This document shows, one piece after another, positions 56,126-64,000 of a DNA stretch of 64,000 nucleotides; the stretch's first letter is position 1, and each line of letters opens with the position of its first letter. The notes beneath the pieces are model-generated. The model was given only the letters and a program-made list of their open reading frames with translations, did no database searches and was not told the origin of the DNA. Origin of the DNA: Pyxidicoccus parkwaysis (GTDB lineage Bacteria; Myxococcota; Myxococcia; Myxococcales; Myxococcaceae). The stretch is taken from contig NZ_CP071090.1 of assembly GCF_017301735.1 (NCBI RefSeq), positions 4,330,001-4,394,000 of the forward strand, in the 5' to 3' direction. The position numbers were made by a program, and so were the translations under genes.

Positions 56126-57676
56126 TCAGGTCCGCACGAAGGCGCTCGCGTCGGGCAACCCGCTGCCTGACGTGTCGACGCCCAGGGCCGTGAGAATGCC
56201 GGAGAAGATGTCGGGCTCGTTCGACGCCACCTTGCCCTGCTGCCGTGCGCCCGTACGTGGGTCGAAGCCGTAGGTGAGCGTGGTGAGCGGGTCGACTCCG
56301 CCGAGCACCGTGTTGCCCCGGAGCATCGGCGACAGCAGCAGGAAGCCGTTGTTCAGGTCATGCCCGGTGCCGAACTCCGTCGCGTCGGCGGTCCGTGTGC
56401 GCGTGCGGCCGAAGTCCGTGGCCACGTAGATGAGCGTGCGGTCCCACATGCTCTCGCCCGTCGTCGCGTCGAAGGGCTCCGCCTTCAGCAGGTCGATGAG
56501 CTTGTCCACCACGCCCATGACGCGTGCCCACATGAAGGCCTGGCCCGTGCGGTGGTCGTTGTGGCTGAAGTCGAAGGCGAGCGGCGGATTCGCGATGCCG
56601 TTCTCCCCTCCCACGGCCACGTTGAACGACGGGCCCAGCGTCACCGTCACCGACACCCGGTACTTCAGCAACAGGAACGCAAGCGCCGCCTGCCCTTCCA
56701 CCGGGTCCGTGAAGTAGTCCGGGAAGACGGAGCGCAGCCGCGCGCCGTCGGGTGAGCTCGACAGGCCGTACTGCGAGAGGGGAATCCGCGGAGGCAGGTC
56801 CGGCAGGACGTTGAGTCGGTTGATGAGGTCCTGCACCTCCAGCGCCGGCTGGCCCACGCCGCGCTGCTCGTTCCACCGCTTCAGCGCCGGTGCGTTCTCG
56901 AAGGTCTGCCCGAAGACGGACTTCGCATCGAGCTCGTCACGCGTCCGCCGCGCCAGGGCCATCACGTCCCGCGACGGCACGTCCTTGAGCCCCTTGCTCC
57001 CGTCCAGCCCCAGCGGCCAAAGGGAGGGATTGGTCACCACCTCTCCGAAGCAGTGGTTGGGCAGCGAGCCGTCCGTGCCGCGCTCGGCGTAGCCACCCAC
57101 GCCCATGTTGACGTTGGGGATGGGGAAGCCCGCGCCGTACTGGAGGGCCACACACTCCTGCAGCGTGCGGCCGCGCCAGGCCGCGTTGCCGGTGAGGCTG
57201 CGCTTCTGCGCGATGACGTGGTTCACCGACGTGCCCACCGACGTGGCCACCAGCATCGAGTCCTTGTGCTTGCGCACGAAGGGAAGCTGGTCCGTGTTCA
57301 CCGGCACGTTGATGCTGCCCAGCTTGGAGCTGCTCACCTTCACGGCTCGAAACGGCGAGCCGTCCACGGACTGCACCTGCGCGTCCGGGAAGGTGTTGAG
57401 CTTCGACGCCTGGGTGCTCGCCTCCGACGCGCGCACCGCGAGCAGGCTGTCGATGATGGAGGCCCCACCCGCGGCCCCCACGACGATGAGGAAGCGGGGC
57501 TTGCCATCCAGCCGCGCCTCGCGCACGCCGCCGCGCTGCTCCAGCGCCTCCGGTGTGTCGAGCGCATCGCGGCAGCCCGTCAGCAACGGGCCCAGCACCG
57601 CCGAGCCCGCGGCGCACATGGACAGCGCCTTCATGAGTTCCCGGCGCGAGAGCCGGCCATCCTTGCGGAGTGACAT
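56126..57676 (-). CDS. DUF1501 protein with Tat signal
   Basis: Exported protein of 516 residues. The N-terminus has a twin-arginine signal (SRRELMKALSMCAAG) with a possible lipobox (PLLTGC), so it should leave the cell folded, perhaps with a cofactor. The body follows the DUF1501 pattern, a distant relative of sulfatase/alkaline-phosphatase folds: LIYVATDFGRTRTRT, GTGHDLNNGFLLLSPMLRGN and VLGGVDPLTT. The function of the family is unknown. It is the last of three linked genes after the cytochrome-like and lipoprotein genes, a grouping often seen in Planctomycetes and myxobacteria. Confidence 0.85.
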   Translation of the reverse strand: MSLRKDGRLSRRELMKALSMCAAGSAVLGPLLTGCRDALDTPEALEQRGGVREARLDGKPRFLIVVGAAGGASIIDSLLAVRASEASTQASKLNTFPDAQVQSVDGSPFRAVKVSSSKLGSINVPVNTDQLPFVRKHKDSMLVATSVGTSVNHVIAQKRSLTGNAAWRGRTLQECVALQYGAGFPIPNVNMGVGGYAERGTDGSLPNHCFGEVVTNPSLWPLGLDGSKGLKDVPSRDVMALARRTRDELDAKSVFGQTFENAPALKRWNEQRGVGQPALEVQDLINRLNVLPDLPPRIPLSQYGLSSSPDGARLRSVFPDYFTDPVEGQAALAFLLLKYRVSVTVTLGPSFNVAVGGENGIANPPLAFDFSHNDHRTGQAFMWARVMGVVDKLIDLLKAEPFDATTGESMWDRTLIYVATDFGRTRTRTADATEFGTGHDLNNGFLLLSPMLRGNTVLGGVDPLTTLTYGFDPRTGARQQGKVASNEPDIFSGILTALGVDTSGSGLPDASAFVRT

Positions 57677-57688
57677 GCGTGTGTTCCC

Positions 57689-58363
57689 TCAGAAGAAGAC
57701 GGACTCGGCGGAGGAGAGGACGGCGAAGCAGGCCGCCGTCATCCAGTCCCGGCCGGGAGTGGGACTGCCCGTGGCCTCCACGTCGGCGGAGAGCTGGAGG
57801 AGCGCATCCACCTCGGCCTGCGTGGGGTCTCGCAGCAGCCCGCGTTGATAGAGCGCGGTGATGGCGTTCCTCACCGGAGCACCGTCACGGCTCGCCAGCC
57901 GGCCCTGGGCGTCCAGGGTGATGCCCGTGAAGATGACCGCGCTCGACGGCGTGCCGACGTCCAGGCTCACCCGCCGCGCGCAGGCGGACAGGGCCACGCG
58001 GTCCACGGCGATGGGCGTGGTGACTCCGGTGACGGGCAGCGGCTCATAGAGGCCACTGTTGTACGGCTCCACGCCTCCGAGCGTGACGCCGTGGACCGTG
58101 ACACAGGGGTACTGCCCCAGCTCCTTGCAGACCGCGTCCACGGGCAGCGAGAGCGCCGCCGCGAAGTCGAGCGTCAGCCGCTCGGGCCCCTTGAAGCGCA
58201 GGTTGTTGCGCGACGAGCGCGCCAGGGCCGAGGACGTTCCACCGTCCGCCTGCCCGTCGACAGTCGAGCCCGCATCCACTACCCGGGCAATGGGTTGTTC
58301 CGAGCAGGCCGTGAGCGCGCACACGGCGGAGAGCAGCCACACGCGAAGACAGTCAGGGCGCAC
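57689..58363 (-). CDS. Lipoprotein of unknown function
   Basis: Protein of 224 residues with a signal peptide that ends in a lipobox (CALTAC), then an Ala/Gly/Asp-rich spacer and a domain with a few cysteines (VCKELGQYPC, SACARR). I recognise no family. Its start overlaps the end of the cytochrome-like gene by 11 bases, and it is followed after 12 bases by the DUF1501 gene, so it is probably a working partner of these two proteins in the cell envelope. Confidence 0.75.
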   Translation of the reverse strand: MRPDCLRVWLLSAVCALTACSEQPIARVVDAGSTVDGQADGGTSSALARSSRNNLRFKGPERLTLDFAAALSLPVDAVCKELGQYPCVTVHGVTLGGVEPYNSGLYEPLPVTGVTTPIAVDRVALSACARRVSLDVGTPSSAVIFTGITLDAQGRLASRDGAPVRNAITALYQRGLLRDPTQAEVDALLQLSADVEATGSPTPGRDWMTAACFAVLSSAESVFF

Positions 58364-59759
58364 CGTAGGCCTCCGTGCGAATCAGGTCGTGGAGCATTCG
58401 CTGCACGCTGTAGCCGTGCGTGTCCTTGAAGCGCCGCCACGTCGCGACGAACTCTTCGTGCTCCTCGGCCGTCGGCGCGTGCCCCACCAGCAGCTTCCAG
58501 TAGTCGGTGACGGCGGAGATGGCGAAGGCGTCGCTATCCGCGCCCACCTGCGCCCATTCGGTGAGGTCTCTCACGGGCTGGCCGAAGAGGTAGCCGGCCT
58601 CGGGCGTCTGGGTGATGGTGGGCGAGACGTCGCTGAAGAACAGCTCCAGCCGGTTGGGCACGTAGCGCGCCGAAGCCGCACCCGCGATGCCGTTGTAGTT
58701 CCGGAAGGGATAGCTCAGCGGGTCCAACGTCGCGTGGCAGGCCGCGCAGGCCGGCGCCTGGACTCCCTTGGCGTCATAGTCCCGAGGCTCTCCGAGCACG
58801 CTGTGGAGTCCCTCCTGCTTCGCGATGTCGAGCCCCAGGTACGCGCGGTAGCTCTGCGCGGCGGCATTGCGCGGCAGCGCGGTGAACATGACGAAGGAGA
58901 TGAGGCTCCACGCGGAGGTGAGGTTGCCCGCGCGGCGCGACGTCTCCACGAACTGCGAGGTCGGAAGTGATTCCACCCGCGTGTAGCGCGTGGGCCCCGT
59001 CAGCCGGCGCACGTAGTACTTCGCCGTCATCACCTCGCGCGCGTCGTGGTCATCGAGCTGCGCGTACGCATAGAGCGCGTAGTCGTCGTAGTAGTCGGCG
59101 AGCGGAATGGCGCCCCGGTCCTCGCCCTCCTTGAGGGAGCCCACGGGGCGAATCTTCGGGTGCGCGAGCTTCCACAACTGCCCGTTCTTCCCGCGCCAGA
59201 ACTCAGTGGTGGTGCAACGGTCCAGCTCCGAGTCGAGCAGTGCGCGCTGGGCCTCTCCGCTCAGCGCGGCGAAGGCCTGGAGCTGCGCATACGTCGGGGA
59301 CAGGCCGCAGAAGTCGAGCAGCACGCGGCGGTACGCGAAGCGCGCGTCATAGCGGCACACGTCGTACTGGGGGTTCTGCCCTTCCCCGCAGCCTCCCGAG
59401 TCCACCGGCTTGCTGGAGGCATCCGCCGGAAGCGTGCCCCGCTGGATTTCCTCCAGGTTGGAGGCACCGTCTCCATCGGTGTCCTCGGACTCCACGGCCC
59501 GAAGTGCCGCGGGCAGGGCCATGGAGAAGTCGCCGTCAGAGAGCGGGCGAGCCGCTCCGGGAGCCAGGTGGGGCTCCAGCGCGGCGCCATACGCGTTTCG
59601 CTGGGGCGGCGCGGTGTGGCACAGGGTGCACGCGGGCTGCTGCCCATTACAGGCGGGCGCGGAGGGATAGGTGGCGCAGAAGCCGCCCGGCCCTGGAGGC
59701 TTTGCCAGCGCATTGGCTGACAGGCAGACTGCCGCCCCCAACATGAGTCGTCGAAGCAC
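58353..59759 (-). CDS. Exported c-type cytochrome-like protein
   Basis: Protein of 468 residues. The GTG at 59759 has GGAGG four bases upstream and yields a signal peptide (VLRRLMLGAAVCLSANALA). Two haem-binding CxxCH motifs are visible: CTLCH at residues 44-48 and CAACH near residue 340. Between them EDTDGDGASNLEE (about 92-104) looks like a calcium-binding EF-hand/thrombospondin-type loop. The region around CAACHATLDPLSYPFRNYNG resembles the DUF1588/DUF1592 cytochrome families of Planctomycetes. It is the first gene of the operon with the lipoprotein and DUF1501 genes and probably carries electrons to or from that complex. Confidence 0.8.
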   Translation of the reverse strand: MLRRLMLGAAVCLSANALAKPPGPGGFCATYPSAPACNGQQPACTLCHTAPPQRNAYGAALEPHLAPGAARPLSDGDFSMALPAALRAVESEDTDGDGASNLEEIQRGTLPADASSKPVDSGGCGEGQNPQYDVCRYDARFAYRRVLLDFCGLSPTYAQLQAFAALSGEAQRALLDSELDRCTTTEFWRGKNGQLWKLAHPKIRPVGSLKEGEDRGAIPLADYYDDYALYAYAQLDDHDAREVMTAKYYVRRLTGPTRYTRVESLPTSQFVETSRRAGNLTSAWSLISFVMFTALPRNAAAQSYRAYLGLDIAKQEGLHSVLGEPRDYDAKGVQAPACAACHATLDPLSYPFRNYNGIAGAASARYVPNRLELFFSDVSPTITQTPEAGYLFGQPVRDLTEWAQVGADSDAFAISAVTDYWKLLVGHAPTAEEHEEFVATWRRFKDTHGYSVQRMLHDLIRTEAYGAP

Positions 59760-59828
59760 GAGACCTCCTCGTGGGCGCGGTGCGCCGTTCATCCGTATGG
59801 ACACAGCAACACCCCTGGAACGAAAAGG

Positions 59829-60953
59829 TTGCGGTGCACTTTGACGTCGAACGACGCCCGCCCTGTCTCCGTCTCCCAGGACCGCGTGCGCGCCATCGAC
59901 TGGCTGCGCGGCATCGCGGTGCTGTTCATGGTTCAGACCCACTCGCTCGCGCTGCTCACGCCGGAGCTGCGCAAGACGGTCTGGGTGGGGCGCCTGTTGA
60001 AGGTGGATGGGCTGGTGGCGCCCGCGTTCATCTTTGCCGCGGGCTTCGCGACGGCGCTGCTCATGGTGCGCAGCGCGGCCGCGGGCGTCCTGCGCGAGCG
60101 CGTGCGCCGCAACCTCCGTCGCATCGGTGAAGTGCTCGTCGTGGCCACGCTGGTCAACTGGGCGTGGTTCCCGCTGCTGAAGGAGCCGGTGTGGATTTTC
60201 CGGATGGACATCCTCCAGTGCGTGGGCGTGTGCCTGCTCATCGTGCTGCCGGTGGCCGCGATGCTGGCCTCTCGCCCGCGCGCGCTGGCGGTGGTGACGT
60301 TCGTGCTCGCGATGGCCACGTTCGCGGTGGCTCCGCTCGGTGAGTTGGTGCAGGGGCCGTTGGCGACGCTGACGAACAAGTCCTCCTTCGCGCCCTTCCC
60401 CCTGCTTCCCTGGCTGGGCTTCGCGTGGCTCGGCGCGCTCTCCGGCACGATGGCCGGTGCGTGGGGCCGCTCGGGACTCGTGAAGGTGCTGGTGGGGCTG
60501 GTCGTGCTGGGCTTCGTGGGGATGCTGGCGGCGGACTTCCTCTACAGCCTGTATCCGCCGCACCGGTTCTACGTGGCGAATCCGTCGAATTCGGCGGTGC
60601 GCTTCGCGTGGGTGTGCACGGTGCTGCTGGTGCTGCTGTGGCTGGAGGGGCGTGTGCCGGCGGGCACGGCGCCGTCACGGGTGCGGCGCTTCGTGGAGGT
60701 GTTCGGCACCTCGTCACTGTCCGCGTACTTCTTCCACGAGATGCTGCTGTTCTACCGGACGTTCGGCGTCTTCTCGTTCCAGCGCTTCTGGGGAGACAAG
60801 AGCGACTGGCCCCAGTACTGGCTGCTGCTCGCCGCGCTCATCGGGCTGACGTACCTGCTCTGTATCGCCACGGACCGCGTGGAGCGCGTGGTGCGGCCCG
60901 CGCTGCGCGGGTGGATGGGCAGGCTGGGGCAGCGCGTCCGGCCCTCTACGTGA
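59829..60953 (+). CDS. Membrane acyltransferase-like protein (DUF1624/HGSNAT type)
   Basis: Integral membrane protein of about 374 residues with some ten membrane helices. The start RVRAIDWLRGIAVLFMVQTHSL matches the first helix of the heparan-alpha-glucosaminide N-acetyltransferase and related acyltransferase families, with the conserved Asp-x-x-Arg-Gly and a His after the helix. KVDGLVAPAFIFAAGFAT and RMDILQCVGVCLLI follow the same pattern. The acceptor is unknown. The start is not clear: TTG at 59829 or 59841 are candidates; no ATG fits. It is divergent from the cytochrome-like gene with a gap of about 70 bases. Confidence 0.75.
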   Translation: MRCTLTSNDARPVSVSQDRVRAIDWLRGIAVLFMVQTHSLALLTPELRKTVWVGRLLKVDGLVAPAFIFAAGFATALLMVRSAAAGVLRERVRRNLRRIGEVLVVATLVNWAWFPLLKEPVWIFRMDILQCVGVCLLIVLPVAAMLASRPRALAVVTFVLAMATFAVAPLGELVQGPLATLTNKSSFAPFPLLPWLGFAWLGALSGTMAGAWGRSGLVKVLVGLVVLGFVGMLAADFLYSLYPPHRFYVANPSNSAVRFAWVCTVLLVLLWLEGRVPAGTAPSRVRRFVEVFGTSSLSAYFFHEMLLFYRTFGVFSFQRFWGDKSDWPQYWLLLAALIGLTYLLCIATDRVERVVRPALRGWMGRLGQRVRPST

Positions 60954-61004
60954 ACCGGGGTTCAGGAACCTCGCTCCCGCACATGCCCATATGATGCGGG
61001 TCTG

Positions 61005-63785
61005 ATGACGAAACCTCCGGTCACCGAAGAGCTTGCCCCTCCTGGCTCGGAGGGCGTGACGGAACCTGTCGGTCCGCCGGTCCGGTGGAGCAGCCAGGAG
61101 CGGCCCACCACTGCTCGCGACAACCCAGCCGCATCGCAGCCCATGGACATCGGGCTCCTGCTGGAGCGCGGCACCCGTGTCGAGCGCTACGTCATCCTCA
61201 AGCCCGTGGGGCAAGGCGGCATTGGCGTGGTCTACGCCGCCTATGACCCGGAGCTGGACCGCAAGGTGGCCCTCAAGCTGCTGCGCCCGGACAAGGCCCA
61301 GTCCGGCCTCATGACCGAGGCGGCCGGACTGCTGCGCGAGGCCCAGGCCATGGCCCGCGTCTCCCATCCCAACGTCATCGCCGTGCACGACGTGGGGACG
61401 GTGGGCGGAGGCGTCTTCATCGCCATGGAGTTCATCCAGGGCCAGAACCTCCACGAGTGGGTCCGCCAGCAGCCCCACCTCACGCAGCAGCAGGTGCTGC
61501 GCGTGTTCCTCCAGGCCGGGCAGGGACTCGTCGCGGCGCATCAGGTGGGGCTGGTCCACCGGGACTTCAAGCCCGCCAACGTGCTCCTCGGCAACAACGA
61601 CCGCGTCTGCGTGACGGACTTCGGGCTGGCTCGGCTCTCTCCCCTGCCTCACGAGGAAGGGATTGCGCTCCCCGACGAAGAGACGCTGGTCCAGGTGGGC
61701 GGTCAGCAGCAGCTCGCCACGCCGCTGACACAGGCGGGGCTCGTGAAGGGCACGCCCCACTTCATGCCGCCCGAGCAGTACCTGGGCAGCGGCGTGGACT
61801 CACGCTCGGACCAGTTCAGCTTCTGCGCCTCGCTGTGCTGGGCGCTGTACCGCAAGCACGCCGTGACGCCCCGCCTCATGGTCGAGGCGGCCACGCAGGC
61901 GGTGCGGCGCCAGGGCGAGGCGCCTCCCGGCACGGAGGCCTGGCGGCTGCTGCCTCGTGATTCCGTGTCGCTGCCTCCCGCGGATGACCGCGTCTCCGCT
62001 CGGGTGCGGAGCGTGCTGTCGCGGGGCATGTCCCTGCACCCGGACGACCGCTTCCCTTCCATGGCGGCGCTGCTGGAGGCGCTCGCACCGGAGCAGCGAC
62101 GCGGACAACGCCGTGGAGCACTCGCGGCCGTGGGCCTGGTGGCTGCGGCCGCGGTTGGCACCGGCCTTTACGTCCACCACCAGAGCCAGTTGTGCGCGGG
62201 GGCTGATGCCCTCGTGGGTTCCGTCTGGGGGCCCACGGAGCGGCAGAAGTTGGAGGCCGCCTTCAGCGCCACGGGCAAGCCCTTCGCCACGGAGAGCGCT
62301 CACGGAGTGACGCGGCTGCTGGATGCCTATGCCAGCCGGTGGGCCCGCCTGCACACCGAGGCCTGCGAGGCCACCCGCGTGCGCGGCGAGCAGACGGAGG
62401 CGCTGCTGTCGTTGCGCATGGTGTGCCTGGAGCGCCGGCGCAAGAGCCTGGACGCGCTGGTGGACCTGTTCACCGGAGCGGATGGCAAGGTGGTGGAGCG
62501 CTCCGTGGATGCCGCCTCCGCGCTCCCGGGGCTCGAGGAGTGCCGCGACATCGAGTCCCTGTCCGAGCAGCCCGCCCTGCCTGACGACCCGTTGCGCCGC
62601 GCCGCCATCGAGCAACTCGGTGAGCAGCTCGCTCGGATTCGCGCGCTGCTCGATGCGGGCCGCTACGCGCAGGGGCTGGAGCTGGCGCGGAAGCTGGAGC
62701 CCCAGGCGGCGCTCACCGCGTATCTCCCCGTCCAGGCGGAGCTGAGCTACCTGCTGGCGTGGCTGCTTCATCAGCAGGGCGAGCCGGAGGAGAGCCTGCG
62801 CCAGTTCGAGCGCGCCCTGCAGACGGCAGAGGCGAGCCATGCGGACCGGCAGCGCCTGGAGATGCTCACCCGCTTCACCTACGCGCTGGCCAACAACGGC
62901 CACACGGATGATGCGCGCCGGTGGGGCGAGATGGCGCGCGGCGTTCTCGAGCGCGTGGGCACCGAGCCGCCCTCGGCCATCGACCTGAACGTGAACCTCG
63001 GCTACGCGGCCCTCTTCGGTGGGCGATACAAAGAGGCCTGGGAGTCCTTCTCCAAGGCCCGCGCGTTGGAAGGGGCGCTCGCGCTGGAGGACCCGCGACG
63101 GGCCAAGGTGAGCCACGCACTGGGCCTGGCGGCGCTGCGCCTGGGAGACCTTCCCAAGGCCATCGTGATGCTCAGCGAGTCGCTGAAGCGCACGGAGGAG
63201 CTCAAGGGACCGAAGCACCCCGAGGTCGCCATCCGCCAGAGCATGCTGGCCACGGCATACCGGGAGAGCGGCGAGCCCGAGAAGGCGCTGGAACATGCCC
63301 AGGCGGCGCTCGCGGTACGCCGGGCCGCGCTGGGAGCAGAGCACCCTTCCACGGCGGACGACCTGGATGAGCTGGGGGAGTGCTTCCTCCAGTTGAAGCG
63401 GTACGACGAGGCCCTGACGTCCTTCCGCGAGGCCGAAGCACTCAAGCGGCGCGTGCTCGGCGCAGAGCACCCAGACCTCTCCTATTCGCTGGACGGCGTG
63501 GGCAAGACGCTCTTGGCGCAGGGCCTGCCCTCCGAGGCCATCGGGCCCCTGCGGCAGGCGCTCTCCTTCGAGAACACGGACGCGGAGGCACTTGCAGAGA
63601 CGGGCTTCACCCTGGCCCAGGCGCTGTGGGCCACGGGCCGTGAGTGGGAGCCGGCGCGCGAGGAGGCACGGCGGGCTCGGGAGCGCTACACGGCGCTGGG
63701 CAAGCAGCGTCAGGTGGCGGAGATCTCAGCCTGGCTCGATGCCCGGAAGGAGCGCGCCGCGCCCCATGGCTCTGGGCCACGGTGA
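61005..63785 (+). CDS. Ser/Thr protein kinase with C-terminal TPR domain
   Basis: Eukaryotic-like protein kinase of 926 residues. The kinase domain (about 62-365) has VGQGGIGVVYAAYD (P-loop), VALKLL (Lys), HRDFKPANVLL (catalytic loop) and VTDFGLARL (DFG). The usual APE motif reads MPPEQ. One membrane helix follows (about 370-386, GALAAVGLVAAAAVGTGLYV). The outer part is a linker domain and then TPR repeats (about 560-900), with NEXT-like units such as LDELGECFLQLKRYDEALTSF. This layout, typical of myxobacterial Pkn proteins, suggests that TPR binding outside the membrane controls the kinase inside. The targets are unknown. Its 3' end runs into the first copy of a 47-bp repeat. Confidence 0.93.
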   Translation: MTKPPVTEELAPPGSEGVTEPVGPPVRWSSQERPTTARDNPAASQPMDIGLLLERGTRVERYVILKPVGQGGIGVVYAAYDPELDRKVALKLLRPDKAQSGLMTEAAGLLREAQAMARVSHPNVIAVHDVGTVGGGVFIAMEFIQGQNLHEWVRQQPHLTQQQVLRVFLQAGQGLVAAHQVGLVHRDFKPANVLLGNNDRVCVTDFGLARLSPLPHEEGIALPDEETLVQVGGQQQLATPLTQAGLVKGTPHFMPPEQYLGSGVDSRSDQFSFCASLCWALYRKHAVTPRLMVEAATQAVRRQGEAPPGTEAWRLLPRDSVSLPPADDRVSARVRSVLSRGMSLHPDDRFPSMAALLEALAPEQRRGQRRGALAAVGLVAAAAVGTGLYVHHQSQLCAGADALVGSVWGPTERQKLEAAFSATGKPFATESAHGVTRLLDAYASRWARLHTEACEATRVRGEQTEALLSLRMVCLERRRKSLDALVDLFTGADGKVVERSVDAASALPGLEECRDIESLSEQPALPDDPLRRAAIEQLGEQLARIRALLDAGRYAQGLELARKLEPQAALTAYLPVQAELSYLLAWLLHQQGEPEESLRQFERALQTAEASHADRQRLEMLTRFTYALANNGHTDDARRWGEMARGVLERVGTEPPSAIDLNVNLGYAALFGGRYKEAWESFSKARALEGALALEDPRRAKVSHALGLAALRLGDLPKAIVMLSESLKRTEELKGPKHPEVAIRQSMLATAYRESGEPEKALEHAQAALAVRRAALGAEHPSTADDLDELGECFLQLKRYDEALTSFREAEALKRRVLGAEHPDLSYSLDGVGKTLLAQGLPSEAIGPLRQALSFENTDAEALAETGFTLAQALWATGREWEPAREEARRARERYTALGKQRQVAEISAWLDARKERAAPHGSGPR

Positions 63786-64000
63786 AGGCTCGGAGGGAGC
63801 GCGCCGTGCAGCCTGGCTCCGGGCCACGCGGAGGGCCCAGTAAGGAACGTGCCGCGCACTGAACTCCGGGCCACACAGAGGGCCCAGAAGAAATGCGGCG
63901 CGCCCGAGGACTCAGGGCCCTGCTGAGGGCCCGGAATGGAACGCGCCGCGCCCCTGAACTGCGGGGTGCGCTGATGAGCCGATGCGGGAGAGGCCCGGGC
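63735..64000 (+). repeat. 47-bp imperfect tandem repeats at the kinase 3' end
   Basis: Units begin at 63770, 63817, 63864, 63911 and 63959, each opening CTCxGGGCC, with spacings of 47, 47, 47 and 48 bases. A shortened copy at 63735 lies inside the last codons of the kinase gene. Most units hold a GGGCC...GGCCC inverted pair and a GCGCGCCG-type core. The array reaches the window edge, so its full length is unknown. Confidence 0.8.

Noticed and set aside
63735-64000. CRISPR array at the window end
   Set aside because: The repeats are adjacent 47-bp imperfect units with no distinct spacers and no cas gene nearby.

Overview
The window comes from a very GC-rich genome with strong codon bias. Gene content and style point to a myxobacterium of the Myxococcus/Corallococcus/Pyxidicoccus type: a giant NRPS, an IF3 gene with an AUC start and a long C-terminal tail (the M. 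xanthus Dsg arrangement), a Ser/Thr kinase fused to TPRs, and many lipoproteins. That assignment is inference; no rRNA or marker was compared.

Bases 1-29375 (+) are the 3' part of one non-ribosomal peptide synthetase assembly line that begins upstream of the window. Read in order it is A-T-E, then eight C-A-T modules, then a terminal thioesterase. Specificity residues read by eye give: unassigned residue (epimerised to D), a Leu/Ile-like residue, five modules with one Val-like code, Asn, Ala, release. The five Val-like modules include a 6.33-kb two-module unit present twice in tandem. The junction between the copies (about 14013-16437) is riddled with single-base indels that split the gene into two long reading frames. 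I read this as one gene broken by poor sequence, and the extra two modules as either a real unequal crossover or an assembly loop.

Bases 29628-37675 (-) hold the conserved translation block in the same order as E. coli: tRNA-Val, thrS, infC, rpmI, rplT, pheS, pheT, ihfA, then tRNA-Pro. Strong terminator-like hairpins lie before thrS, between rplT and pheS, and after tRNA-Pro.

Bases 37729-43455 (-) carry a family-5 uracil-DNA glycosylase, an AI-2E-family membrane protein, a tightly coupled set of envelope genes (LPP20-like, FlgT-N-like, PEGA lipoprotein, FecR-like) and a PilZ protein. Then come an FKBP isomerase (+), two zinc-metallopeptidase lipoproteins (an HExxH gluzincin and an ACE-like M2 enzyme) flanking a cold-shock protein (-), and a UvsE endonuclease (-). 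Divergent from uvsE are a DHH phosphoesterase and a DUF3105 lipoprotein (+).

Bases 51983-63785 carry a secreted modular protein with a TDAGT-type linker, a divergent LysR/zinc alcohol dehydrogenase pair, a three-gene operon (c-type cytochrome-like protein, lipoprotein, Tat-exported DUF1501 protein), a multispan acyltransferase-like protein and a TPR Ser/Thr kinase. The window ends in a run of 47-bp imperfect direct repeats.
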